A stretch of 64,000 nt of DNA. It comes from E44-bin32 sp034430595. Lineage in GTDB: Bacteria > Chloroflexota > Anaerolineae > Anaerolineales > E44-bin32. The notes under the pieces are model-generated. The model did no database searches, was not told where the DNA came from, and saw only the letters and a list, made by a program, of their open reading frames with translations. Positions 24,015 through 32,386 of this stretch are shown here, piece after piece (positions within the stretch are counted from its first letter, which is position 1; each line of letters begins with the position of its first letter). The stretch is from assembly GCA_034430595.1 (NCBI GenBank), contig DAOUEL010000092.1, forward strand, positions 24,526 through 88,525, written 5' to 3'. The position numbers and the translations under genes are program-made.

Positions 24015-26252
24015 ATGAACAATCTGAACGAGACGCCACCAGAATCGGATCAGGAAAGATCAACCGTCGGTGCCGGTTTCGGCTGGCTGTTGCTTGAGAG
24101 GCTTTTCGCGTATCTGGACGACCTGCTCGTGATCCTGCTGAGCGCGGCGGCACTGATTCTCACGCTCGGCCTGACCGGGTTAACCCGCGGTGGGATCATC
24201 GACCCGCCGGCTGAACTGCTATTGGGCTGGTTCGGCTGGGGGAGTTATCTCTTCCCGCTTGCCCTGATTTTGATTGTCATCTACATGATCCGCAGCCGCT
24301 TGATGAGTATGCGTTCTGAAATTCACTGGCTGCGCGTGATCAGCCTCGAAATAGCCTTGTTCGCGATGCTGGGACTGCTCTCGCTCCTCGATGGGCTTGA
24401 TCTGCCGCGTGCGGAGATCGGGGAGGGGGGCGGCATCGTCGGATGGGGCCTGGCTTCGCTCTTTGTAAGCCTGGTCGGAAAAGTGGGGGCGGCACTGATC
24501 CTGGTCATCATCGCATCGGCCGGATCGCTGCTGGCTTCCGGCGGGTTCATCGATAGCTTGATGCGCCGGCGACGAGAGCCCACTTATATGGCGACCCAAC
24601 CCTCCGAAGCTATGCCCGGAGCTGTAAAAGAAACCACTCTGCCTGGCCAGGAGGCACCACCAACCAGCATCCGTTCTCTTCGCAGCCTGCCCCGCGCATA
24701 TCGTAAGAACTTTCGGGTGGAAACCCATGTTGAAGACATTTCGAAGAGAGCTCAGGCAAGGGACGAGCGCCTTCCACCGCTTGAGATTCTCGAAACAGGC
24801 CGAATGGCCACGGTCACCGCGAAGGAGATCAACCTCGCAGCAGGCTTGATTGAGAAAACGCTGGCTGATTTTGGTCTACCAGCAAGAGTAATCGATTTTC
24901 GAACCGGTCCGGTCGTGACACAGTTTGCGGTTGAACCGGGTTATCTCGAGCAGGAGGGGCAGGAGGGCGAGGTCCGTCGCCACAAAGTGCGCGTATCGCA
25001 GATTTCAAGCCTGGCGAACGATCTTGCGCTGGCACTATCCGCGCCTCGGGTGCGGATCGAAGCACCCGTCCCCGGCCATGCCTACGTCGGAATCGAGGTT
25101 CCCAACCGCAGGCCGGCTGTAGTCCGTTTGCGACCAATTCTAGAAACGGATGCATTTCAATCAGTCTCCTCTCCACTCGCCATCGCCCTGGGGCGGGATG
25201 TTGCCGGACAGGCGGTGGCGGCTGACCTGGCTGCCATGCCGCACCTGCTGATCGCGGGGACGACGGGTTCGGGTAAATCGGTTGCAATCGCTTCGCTGAC
25301 CTGCTGCCTTACGATTAACAACACCCCGGATGATCTGCGCCTGGTCATGATCGACCCGAAAATGGTCGAACTTATTCGCTTCAACGGCTTGCCGCATCTG
25401 ATTGGGAAAGTGGAGACGGATCTTGACCGGATCATCGGTGTCCTGCGTTGGTGCACGGTTGAGATGGATCGACGTTACCGGCTGCTGGAGGCGGCCAAGG
25501 CTCGTGATATTGAGATGTACAACCGCCGGGTTCGCCGCAGACCGGATGCCGAACGCCTGCCAAGACTGGTTGTTCTGATCGATGAACTGGCTGACCTGAT
25601 GATGATGGCGCCTGATCAGACCGAGCATACGTTGGTCCGTCTGGCACAGATGGCGCGTGCAACGGGAATCCACCTAGTCGTAGCAACTCAGCGTCCAAGC
25701 ACGGATATCGTGACGGGCTTGATCAAAGCCAACTTCCCCGCGCGCATCTCTTTTGCAGTCGCCTCCAGCATCGATTCGCGGGTGATACTCGACACCCCCG
25801 GGGCTGAGACGCTGCTTGGAAAAGGTGACATGCTGTACCTTTCGCCCGAAGCCGGCGCCCCGGTCAGGCTGCAGGGGGCTTTGGTAACGGACGAGGAGAT
25901 CGAACGCCTGATATCAAACTGGCAGAAGGAATTAGGGGACGAGATCGAAGATGACGAACAGCCGCCCTGGGAAGAACTGCTCATCAAACAGGCCGCCCTG
26001 GAAGACCGGGATGAAATCCTTGAGGCGGCGATTGAGCTCGTTAGGGAAAGAGGCGAAGCGAGTGCTTCACTGCTCCAACGCGCTCTGCGGGTAGGTTATC
26101 CGCGAGCAGCACGATTGATGGATGAATTAGAAGAGCTCGGTGTCGTGGGCAGGGCACAAAGCGGGGGGCGGACGCGGGAAGTCCTGATCAGCGAAGACGA
26201 AAATCCGCTCGCTCCAGCCGATGATGATGACCAGGACGACGCAGATGCTTGA
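24015..26252 (+). CDS. ftsK: FtsK/SpoIIIE family DNA translocase
   Basis: 745-aa septal DNA translocase. About four or five N-terminal membrane helices (residues 30-190) anchor it; a short linker leads to the alpha domain (TVTAKEINLAAGLIEKTLAD, RVIDFRTGPVVTQF) and the RecA-like beta domain with Walker A AGTTGSGKSVAI (near residue 414) and Walker B VVLIDELADLMMM (near 518). A winged-helix gamma domain (LLQRALRVGYPRAARLMDEL) at the C-terminus would recognise polar DNA sequences. It pumps chromosome termini through the division septum and normally activates XerCD at dif. A Xer-like gene lies 6 kb upstream but lacks its Tyr, so it is unlikely to be the partner. Confidence 0.95.
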   Translation: MNNLNETPPESDQERSTVGAGFGWLLLERLFAYLDDLLVILLSAAALILTLGLTGLTRGGIIDPPAELLLGWFGWGSYLFPLALILIVIYMIRSRLMSMRSEIHWLRVISLEIALFAMLGLLSLLDGLDLPRAEIGEGGGIVGWGLASLFVSLVGKVGAALILVIIASAGSLLASGGFIDSLMRRRREPTYMATQPSEAMPGAVKETTLPGQEAPPTSIRSLRSLPRAYRKNFRVETHVEDISKRAQARDERLPPLEILETGRMATVTAKEINLAAGLIEKTLADFGLPARVIDFRTGPVVTQFAVEPGYLEQEGQEGEVRRHKVRVSQISSLANDLALALSAPRVRIEAPVPGHAYVGIEVPNRRPAVVRLRPILETDAFQSVSSPLAIALGRDVAGQAVAADLAAMPHLLIAGTTGSGKSVAIASLTCCLTINNTPDDLRLVMIDPKMVELIRFNGLPHLIGKVETDLDRIIGVLRWCTVEMDRRYRLLEAAKARDIEMYNRRVRRRPDAERLPRLVVLIDELADLMMMAPDQTEHTLVRLAQMARATGIHLVVATQRPSTDIVTGLIKANFPARISFAVASSIDSRVILDTPGAETLLGKGDMLYLSPEAGAPVRLQGALVTDEEIERLISNWQKELGDEIEDDEQPPWEELLIKQAALEDRDEILEAAIELVRERGEASASLLQRALRVGYPRAARLMDELEELGVVGRAQSGGRTREVLISEDENPLAPADDDDQDDADA

Positions 26253-26310
26253 CGGTCGAATGAAGCAGGGGTAGCATTCAGCCTGATCCGTGCGGTGGAG
26301 AACTCCCGGC

Positions 26311-26916
26311 GTGAATGAAACGGCCCAGCAGCCCCCTCAAACCCTGACAGAAATCCTGCGCGTTCGCTTTAAAGGCTTGCTCGACCCGGTTGGTGCATTC
26401 CTGAACCGGCTGGGTATCGCGCCCAATACGCTTACGCTAGCAGGGTTAGTCGGGAACATGGTTGGTGCAATTTTCCTGGCGCGAGGAGAATTCCTGATCG
26501 GTGGATTGATCCTGCTCCTGATGGGCCCGCTGGACGCGCTGGATGGGACGATGGCGCGCCTGCGCGGTGAACCCACCGCATTCGGCGGCTTCATCGATTC
26601 GGTCACCGACCGATACTCCGAACTGCTGATCTACGGGGGGCTGCTCCTGCACTATGCATTGGCCTCTGACGTAACACTCATAATGATTACATTCGCGGCC
26701 GCCTCCGGATCCGTGCTCGTCTCCTACGCACGAGCGCGCGCCCAGTCACTGGGGTATGAAGCCCGCGGTGGTTTACTGACTCGCGCCGAGCGCTTCTTCG
26801 TGCTTGTCCCAAGCCTGATCCTCGGGTATCCACGCATCGGAATCTGGTTGGTAGCCATTTTTTCCAACATCACCGCTGTCCAACGAATTTATTCTGTGCG
26901 CCGGCAGGCGCGATAG
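26311..26916 (+). CDS. CDP-alcohol phosphatidyltransferase family protein
   Basis: About 201-aa membrane enzyme. The family signature DG-x2-AR-x8-G-x3-D-x3-D is complete (LDGTMARL...GGFIDSVTDR). It transfers a phosphatidyl group from CDP-diacylglycerol to an alcohol such as glycerol-3-phosphate or inositol-1-phosphate; the early APNTLTLAG and the arrangement of about six helices fit PgsA-like or inositol-phosphate enzymes, and the acceptor is undecided. I prefer GTG at 26311 (MNETAQ) over GTG at 26290; a GGAG lies upstream. It precedes lgt by 9 bases, so two lipid-modifying genes are paired. Confidence 0.88.
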   Translation: MNETAQQPPQTLTEILRVRFKGLLDPVGAFLNRLGIAPNTLTLAGLVGNMVGAIFLARGEFLIGGLILLLMGPLDALDGTMARLRGEPTAFGGFIDSVTDRYSELLIYGGLLLHYALASDVTLIMITFAAASGSVLVSYARARAQSLGYEARGGLLTRAERFFVLVPSLILGYPRIGIWLVAIFSNITAVQRIYSVRRQAR

Positions 26917-26925
26917 GGGTAAGGT

Positions 26926-27741
26926 ATGAGTTTCGACCCATACGGTATTCATCTTGGATTCCTTTATCTACGTTATTACGGCATGATCTTGATGTTTGGC
27001 GCCTTGATGGCAGCCTTTCTTGGCCGCTGGTTACTGAAACGCATGGGCAAAGACCCGGAGATCGTCTGGGATGCGCTGGTGTGGGTTCTCATTTTCGGGG
27101 TGATAGGCGCCCGGCTCTATCACGTTTTTACACCCTCGAAATTCTCTGGCATTACCACGATGGACTACCTGCGCAATCCGATTCGGATCCTGACCACATG
27201 GGAAGGCGGCTTGGGGATGCCAGGGGCAATCATCGGCGGCGTGTTCGGGCTCTACTTGTTTGCTCGCCGCAACCAACTGGCTCTGGGCGATCTGCTCGAT
27301 GTTGCAGCGCCGGGGGTTGCACTGGCTCAGGCGATCGGCCGCTGGGGAAATTTCGTAAATCAGGAGTTATACGGCCCACCTACGGATCTGCCGTGGGGGA
27401 TATATATCAGGCCGGAAAACCGACCTAGCCCGGCATTGTATCCAGAATTCATTGGAGCCGAACGCTTCCATCCGCTGTTCCTTTATGAATCAATCTGGAA
27501 CCTGCTGAACATGTTCTTGCTGCTCTGGCTCTGGCGGCGCTATCGAGATCGCTTGAAGTCAGGGGATCTTTTCCTGGTATACCTGATCGGCTATGCAGTT
27601 GGCCGTTTCTTGCTCGAATTCCTGCGCCTCGATTATGTTCCGCTGTTTGGAATAAACTTCAACCAGGGCGTCATGGCGCTGGTCGCAATTGCAGGCAGCC
27701 TGGCAATCTTTCTCCGCCATCGCCGTCTAACTACCGCTTGA
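26926..27741 (+). CDS. lgt: Prolipoprotein diacylglyceryl transferase
   Basis: 271-aa inner-membrane enzyme that attaches diacylglycerol to the lipobox Cys of prolipoproteins, the first step of lipoprotein maturation. The signature GRWGNFVNQELYGPPT is intact, with the upstream IRYYG-like LRYYGMILM and the conserved HPLFLYESIWN. About seven helices. Several lipoproteins in this window (SCO, PCuAC, FixH-like, CAP protein) would be substrates. It ends the transcription unit, followed by a strong terminator. Confidence 0.96.
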   Translation: MSFDPYGIHLGFLYLRYYGMILMFGALMAAFLGRWLLKRMGKDPEIVWDALVWVLIFGVIGARLYHVFTPSKFSGITTMDYLRNPIRILTTWEGGLGMPGAIIGGVFGLYLFARRNQLALGDLLDVAAPGVALAQAIGRWGNFVNQELYGPPTDLPWGIYIRPENRPSPALYPEFIGAERFHPLFLYESIWNLLNMFLLLWLWRRYRDRLKSGDLFLVYLIGYAVGRFLLEFLRLDYVPLFGINFNQGVMALVAIAGSLAIFLRHRRLTTA

Positions 27742-27760
27742 TCGTAAAGACTGTGCCTTC

Positions 27761-27788
27761 GGGCCGCCGGCCGGCGGCCCATTTTTTT
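27761..27788 (+). terminator. Rho-independent terminator after lgt
   Basis: GGGCCGCC-GGCC-GGCGGCCC forms a perfect 8-bp GC stem with a 4-base loop, followed by A and seven T residues: a textbook intrinsic terminator 20 bases after lgt. Confidence 0.92.
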
Positions 27789-27832
27789 AATCTGGGAAAG
27801 ATGGATGATTGTTGGAGTACGCGACGGCACGC

Positions 27833-27838
27833 TATAAT
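27833..27838 (+). promoter_or_regulatory. Putative -10 box (TATAAT) of the ABC exporter operon
   Basis: TATAAT with TTGGAG 15 bases upstream. Expected transcription start is near 27845, giving only about 11 bases of leader before the ATG, and no ribosome site is visible there. Confidence 0.45.
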
Positions 27839-27855
27839 GCGCCGAGTCAACAACC

Positions 27856-28797
27856 ATGAGTCGAATTGCAGCCAATCACCTCCTGAAACGCTTCGGGGAT
27901 TTCACGGCCGTCTATGATGTCACCCTGACGGTCGAGCCGGGTGAGATCCTGGCCCTGCTGGGCCCGAACGGAGCCGGAAAGACAACCACGATCCGCATGC
28001 TGGCTTCTATCCTGCGGCCGACCGAAGGTACGGCAAGCGTCGCCGGATTTGATGTCATCAATGAGGCTGAGAAGGTGCGCCAAACGGTCGGCCTGCTTAC
28101 AGAACACCACGGCCTTTACACCCGAATGCGCGCGATGGAATACCTGAAATTTTTCGGGAATATCTACGGGATGCCGGAGCATCTCGTTGTTGAACGCGCC
28201 GAATACCTGCTGGAGCGCTATGGTCTGCAGGAAGCTTTGGAGATGCGGCTGGGTCAATACTCAAAGGGAATGCGGCAGAAGCTCGCACTCGTGCGCGCCC
28301 TGCTGCACGATCCCAGTGTGCTCCTGCTCGATGAACCGACCTCGGCGATGGACCCTGCCAGCGCTCACCTTGTGCGGGAGGGTATCATTCAGATGCGTGC
28401 CGCCGAGCGGGCGATTGTCGTCTGCACCCATAATTTGCACGAGGCAGAGGGGTTAGCGGACCGGATCGCCATCATCAGCCGCGGCCGAATTGTGGCGCAT
28501 GATTCTCCTCGCAAACTCAAACAGCTTCTGATGGGCGACCCGATTATGGAACTAAAACTGGCTGTCCCACTTGATGGCGCTAGCGAGTATCTCCCGCCCT
28601 CCCTGGATTTAGTGGATGGGGGTGAAACCTGGGTCCGCTACCGCACCAGCGATCCGCAGGACACCAATCCGCAGGTTTTGCGGGCGATGCTCAACGCCGG
28701 GATCCCGGTGGTCACCCTTTCAGAGGTGGAGCGGAGCCTGGAGGAGGTCTATTTGCAGATTGTTGGGGGTGAACAGGTGCAGGAAAACCTCGAATGA
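27856..28797 (+). CDS. ABC transporter ATP-binding protein
   Basis: 313-aa ATPase of the DRA/CcmA-type exporter group. Walker A GPNGAGKTTT, Q-loop LLTEHHGLY, signature YSKGMRQK, Walker B VLLLDEPTSAMD and H-loop CTHNLHEAEG are all intact. The C-terminal 90 residues are an accessory domain usual in two-component ABC-2 exporters. It drives export through the membrane protein encoded next (ATGA overlap). Substrate unknown; Na+, drug or lipid-linked cargo are all possible for this group. Confidence 0.93.
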   Translation: MSRIAANHLLKRFGDFTAVYDVTLTVEPGEILALLGPNGAGKTTTIRMLASILRPTEGTASVAGFDVINEAEKVRQTVGLLTEHHGLYTRMRAMEYLKFFGNIYGMPEHLVVERAEYLLERYGLQEALEMRLGQYSKGMRQKLALVRALLHDPSVLLLDEPTSAMDPASAHLVREGIIQMRAAERAIVVCTHNLHEAEGLADRIAIISRGRIVAHDSPRKLKQLLMGDPIMELKLAVPLDGASEYLPPSLDLVDGGETWVRYRTSDPQDTNPQVLRAMLNAGIPVVTLSEVERSLEEVYLQIVGGEQVQENLE

Positions 28798-30236
28798 ACA
28801 GCGAAGTCAGCCTGCAGAGCGAATGGGCCGGTGCATGGTCTGTCGCCCGGCGCGAGATACGGGATCAATTACGGGATTGGCGGATACTCACCCCGATCGC
28901 GCTCCTGACACTCTTCTTTCCACTCCTGATGAACTTCACTGCCCAGCAAGCAGTCGACTTTGTGAGCCGCTATGGTGCCCCCGTGATCGGGGACCGCTTG
29001 ATCCCATTCCTGCTGATGGTGGTCGGATTTTTCCCGATCTCGATCTCCCTGGTGATCGCGCTGGAAAGCTTTGCCGGTGAACGCGAACGGCTGTCACTGG
29101 AACCGCTTCTGGCAACCCCCCTCAGCGATAGCCAGCTTTACTATGGAAAGATGATTGCCTCGCTCGTCCCGCCTCTGTCAGCTTCCTATCTTGGCATCGG
29201 CGTATACCTGACCGGCCTGATCCTGCGACTGCGCTGGACGCCAGCCCCGCAATTGCTGCTTCAGATCCTGGCGCTCACAACCATCCAGGCCATGGTAATG
29301 GTCAGCGGTGCGGTCGTCATCTCATCCCAGACGACCTCGGTCCGGGCCGCGAACCTGTTAGCCTCATTCATCATCATCCCGGTGGCTGAACTCATCATCG
29401 GCGAAAGCCTGATCATGTTTTGGGGTCGCTATCATATTCTATGGTGGATTGTGCTCGCGCTAGCCCTGGTCGTTGTGGTGCTGGTCCGGATGGGATTGAA
29501 ATTGTTCAACCGGGAGGAGTTGCTCGGGCGGGAACTGGATGTCCTCGATTTGCGATGGGTGTGGAAAACGTTCAGCGTCGCCTTCCGATCGGGGGCTAAT
29601 TCAGTCCGCAGCTGGTATGGTGGCGTGCTCAAAGGATCGCTCCGCAAACTAGGAATTTCACTTCTTCTGATGGCTGGCGCTCTGGCGGTGGCATATTTGC
29701 TGGGATACCGCTGGGCTGGAAATTACACTCTGCCAGCGAGCTTGTTCCAAGGCCAAGCCTTCAACCAGGATTGGCTGGATGTGCTCTCCCAGTTCGGGCT
29801 GCTCTCGGCCGCTGGGGCCGTGCGAATTCTATTTGTTAATGTGCGGGCACTGCTCCTGGCGACGTTGTTTGGAGTGTTCACGTTCGGTGTCCTGGCAGTG
29901 ATCCTGCTGATGGTACCGATCGGCCTGACAGGCTACTTTGCTGGCAACCTGGCGCTTGCCGGTCAAAAACCGCTCTTATTCCTGGTTGCCCTGATCCTTC
30001 CCCATGGGATTCTCGAAATCCCGGCCGCAATTATCTCGGGAGCAGCGATCCTGCAGCTTGGCCTTTCGGTCATCAGCATGCCGCGCGGCAGCTCGCTGGG
30101 TGAGGGATGGATCAAGGCCTTTGCCCAATGGGCACGCATCAATCTTGGAATCGTGCTGCCCCTACTCATTGGAGCCGCGCTGCTCGAGGCGCTGCTCACT
30201 CCCCGCATCGCCGTGATGCTTCTCTCCGGGGTCTAG
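28794..30236 (+). CDS. ABC transporter permease (ABC-2 type)
   Basis: 480-aa polytopic membrane partner of the preceding ATPase, with the two genes overlapping by ATGA. The N-terminal part matches ABC-2 permeases: WSVARREIRDQLRDW, then helices, with an EPLLATPLSD loop that typically couples to the ATPase. The C-terminal half (residues 260-480) has further helices and resembles stage II sporulation M-like (SpoIIM/DUF95) membrane domains (LFGVFTFGVLAVILLMVPIG, PHGILEIPAAIISGAA), which suggests a fusion of an ABC-2 permease to a SpoIIM-like segment. The fusion call is moderate. Confidence 0.85.
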   Translation: MNSEVSLQSEWAGAWSVARREIRDQLRDWRILTPIALLTLFFPLLMNFTAQQAVDFVSRYGAPVIGDRLIPFLLMVVGFFPISISLVIALESFAGERERLSLEPLLATPLSDSQLYYGKMIASLVPPLSASYLGIGVYLTGLILRLRWTPAPQLLLQILALTTIQAMVMVSGAVVISSQTTSVRAANLLASFIIIPVAELIIGESLIMFWGRYHILWWIVLALALVVVVLVRMGLKLFNREELLGRELDVLDLRWVWKTFSVAFRSGANSVRSWYGGVLKGSLRKLGISLLLMAGALAVAYLLGYRWAGNYTLPASLFQGQAFNQDWLDVLSQFGLLSAAGAVRILFVNVRALLLATLFGVFTFGVLAVILLMVPIGLTGYFAGNLALAGQKPLLFLVALILPHGILEIPAAIISGAAILQLGLSVISMPRGSSLGEGWIKAFAQWARINLGIVLPLLIGAALLEALLTPRIAVMLLSGV

Positions 30237-30237
30237 G

Positions 30238-30993
30238 ATGCCCGAACTAATATTCCTCGGCACAGCCGCGGCCATCCCGGACCAGGAGCACGAGAATACG
30301 CAATTCGCGCTGAGGGACGATAAAGGCGTTGTCCTGATCGACTGCAGTGGTTCACCACTTCCCCACCTGGCTCGGGCTGGAATTGCACAGGAAGAGGTCA
30401 CCGATATCATTCTGACCCACTTCCATCCTGATCACGTAGGGGGGGTGCCGCTCCTATTAATGAATATGTGGCTCCTGGGAAGGCAGAAACCCCTCCGAAT
30501 TTACGGCCTGCACCATTGCCTGGAGCGGGTCGAAGATATGATGGGCTTTTTTCATTGGGAAAACTGGCCGAACTTCTTCCCGGTCGCATTCCACCGCCTA
30601 CCTGAGCAAAGCGCAGTTCTTGTTCTTGAACGGGGAACGATCCGCATCCTGGCCTCCTCCGTGCGGCACGTCATTCCGACCATCGGCCTGCGAATCGAAG
30701 TCGAGGGTAAACCCGCCCTGGCTTATTCGTGTGATACCGAACCGTGTCCGGCAGTTGTGGAGCTAGCGCTGGGGGCTCCCGTCTTGATCCACGAGGCAAC
30801 AGGTGAGGGCGTTGGCCATTCCTCGGCAGCGCAAGCCGGGAGCATAGCCGCCGAAGCGGGTGTCCAAAAGCTCTACCTGGTTCATTACACCGTGAACAGT
30901 GGGGCGGATGAAGACAGCTTACGACTGGAAGCGGCCTCGACTTTCGATGGAGAGGTGGTCGTGGCGCACGATGAGATGCAGATCGTCCTATGA
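30238..30993 (+). CDS. Metallo-beta-lactamase fold hydrolase (RNase Z-like)
   Basis: 251-aa MBL-fold protein. The metal-binding motif THFHPDHVGG (residues about 60-69), a downstream Asp in SCDTEPCP and the terminal His in LVHYTV mark a binuclear zinc hydrolase. The LGTAAAIPDQEHENTQF N-terminus is shared with RNase Z and related phosphodiesterases (tRNase Z, PhnP). The extra exosite arm of true RNase Z is not evident, so the substrate is unassigned. It starts 1 base after the permease stop and overlaps the 3' end of a convergent small gene by 6 bases. Confidence 0.85.
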   Translation: MPELIFLGTAAAIPDQEHENTQFALRDDKGVVLIDCSGSPLPHLARAGIAQEEVTDIILTHFHPDHVGGVPLLLMNMWLLGRQKPLRIYGLHHCLERVEDMMGFFHWENWPNFFPVAFHRLPEQSAVLVLERGTIRILASSVRHVIPTIGLRIEVEGKPALAYSCDTEPCPAVVELALGAPVLIHEATGEGVGHSSAAQAGSIAAEAGVQKLYLVHYTVNSGADEDSLRLEAASTFDGEVVVAHDEMQIVL

Positions 30994-31203
30994 GGAATTC
31001 TTCGACTCGGCCGGCTTGACGGTTGCGTGCAGGTAGCGGAATTCGCCTCGCGGCGGGATCAAGTCAAATACCTCGATTACCTGGAACGGCTTTCTCCCCA
31101 GTTTCACGACATCGCCTTTTTTAGGCCTGTGATCCGTATTAAGGATTGCCCCTGGGTGTTCTCCCCCGGAAACAACGTAGCTAACCTTATAAATGGCTGC
31201 CAT
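30988..31203 (-). CDS. Conserved small protein, 71 aa
   Basis: Small soluble protein of mixed beta character (YKVSYVVSGGEHPGAILNTD, GDVVKLGRKPFQVIEVFDLI). Well-formed, charged ends and no membrane segment. I do not recognise a named domain; it may be a small beta-barrel. It is 10 bases downstream of the cyclic-nucleotide-binding gene and probably cotranscribed with it. Its 3' end overlaps the convergent MBL-fold gene. Confidence 0.6.
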   Translation of the reverse strand: MAAIYKVSYVVSGGEHPGAILNTDHRPKKGDVVKLGRKPFQVIEVFDLIPPRGEFRYLHATVKPAESKNSS

Positions 31204-31213
31204 CTCTCGCCTC

Positions 31214-31660
31214 TCAGCGACCGGTCAGGTTGCGATGCCGAAGTTTGAATGAAAGATCGGCGGCAATATTCCGCATGACGATATACCCCAGGCGGTGATT
31301 TTGTTCGCAAGCACGCTCGAAATCCTCACGATGGATGACCAGCACGTTGGTTGGATCGGAAGCGGCTTTGATTGTCGCCGAGCGTGGCCCGTGGTCGACT
31401 AAAGCCATTTCGCCGAAAATCTGGCCTTCCCCCAGGTTGACGACAGTTCGAGGGGCAACACCAGGTGAAGCGCTTGCGCGGATTACTTCAACGAATCCAA
31501 CCTGGACAATATATAATTCGTCCCCGGTTTCACCCTGGGCTGTGATGACTTCGCCGGAGGGATAGGTTAATTCACGGCAGATACTGGCGAGCATCTTCAG
31601 TTCTTCCTCGCTCGCTCCTTCAAAGAGTTCGACGGAACCCAGCAACTCCAAATAGCCCAT
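31214..31660 (-). CDS. Cyclic nucleotide-binding domain protein
   Basis: 148-aa single CNB (Crp-type sensory) domain with no HTH or other output. The phosphate-binding cassette FGEMALVDHGPRSATIKA is intact (with Arg-Ser instead of Arg-Thr), preceded by AQGETGDELYIVQVGFVEVI. Such stand-alone domains act as regulatory subunits or partners through protein contact. ATG at 31660 is chosen because GGAGG lies 5 bases upstream; an in-frame ATG at 31702 has no ribosome site. It has its own promoter and is divergent from hsp20. Confidence 0.85.
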   Translation of the reverse strand: MGYLELLGSVELFEGASEEELKMLASICRELTYPSGEVITAQGETGDELYIVQVGFVEVIRASASPGVAPRTVVNLGEGQIFGEMALVDHGPRSATIKAASDPTNVLVIHREDFERACEQNHRLGYIVMRNIAADLSFKLRHRNLTGR

Positions 31661-31714
31661 GCGAGCCTCCGGTTGGATCATGGAGAATAGCAGCTGACGC
31701 ACGATTTGCCTCAG

Positions 31715-31743
31715 ATTGTATAACAGGAAAGAGTCGCTGCCAA
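31715..31743 (-). promoter_or_regulatory. Promoter of the cyclic-nucleotide-binding gene
   Basis: On the minus strand TTGGCA (31738-31743), 17-base spacer, TACAAT (31715-31720). A good sigma-70-like match, giving a leader of about 50 bases. Confidence 0.6.
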
Positions 31744-31811
31744 TTGAACCTTATGTAAAGTAAGCCTGCCGATTCGGCATCTCGTGCTCGGTATCGACGC
31801 CGGCACCTGTG

Positions 31812-31820
31812 TGGTAGAAT
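31812..31820 (+). promoter_or_regulatory. Extended -10 promoter of hsp20
   Basis: TGGTAGAAT, an extended -10, about 42 bases before the Hsp20 ATG. No HrcA-type CIRCE repeat is visible in this region. Confidence 0.5.
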
Positions 31821-31861
31821 CTTAAAATATGGTTTCTAATCCACTTTTAAGGTAGCAAGCA

Positions 31862-32287
31862 ATGGACCCAGAGTACGAATTTCCCTCCATACTTTTGAAA
31901 TCCAATCGCGACGACGATCCTTGGGGTCAAAACTCCTTGCGCGGCCTGGGTTATCGCTTGGGGCGGCGTTCACATGGGTGGCATCCACCAACCGACGTGA
32001 TGGAAACGGAAGATTCATTCATCGTCCTGGTCGAAATTGCGGGTATGCGCGGCGCGGAGTTTGCTGTGACTTACACTGAGGATGGCCTGACAATTCGAGG
32101 TGTTCGCGTGGAGGGGGGCGAACGCCGAGCATACCACCAGATGGAGATCGATTTTGGAGAGTTTGTGAGCGAAATCCATCTACCGGGAGCCGTGGATTCC
32201 TCGGCGATCGAAGCAACATACAGCGACGGCTTTCTCAGAGTCCTATTGCCTAAAGCCAGTCCAAAAGAGATTCGCATCGAGGATTGA
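31862..32287 (+). CDS. Hsp20/alpha-crystallin small heat shock protein
   Basis: 141-aa small heat shock protein. The alpha-crystallin domain spans about residues 45-130 (PPTDVMETEDSFIVLVEIAG, then YSDGFLRVLLPKA, the family A/G-x-L box). It holds unfolding proteins in an ATP-independent way. The short C-terminal tail KEIRIED contains the IxI-like motif used for oligomer contacts. It lies just upstream of lon, so chaperone and protease are paired and perhaps coregulated. Confidence 0.92.
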   Translation: MDPEYEFPSILLKSNRDDDPWGQNSLRGLGYRLGRRSHGWHPPTDVMETEDSFIVLVEIAGMRGAEFAVTYTEDGLTIRGVRVEGGERRAYHQMEIDFGEFVSEIHLPGAVDSSAIEATYSDGFLRVLLPKASPKEIRIED

Positions 32288-32386
32288 ACACCGGCATTCC
32301 AGCATCTGTTGGCTGGCTTCCGCCTCAAGATTGATGATCAGGAAACCTTGAGCGGGATGTGCGGCTACATTGAGGACAAAGGCTTC

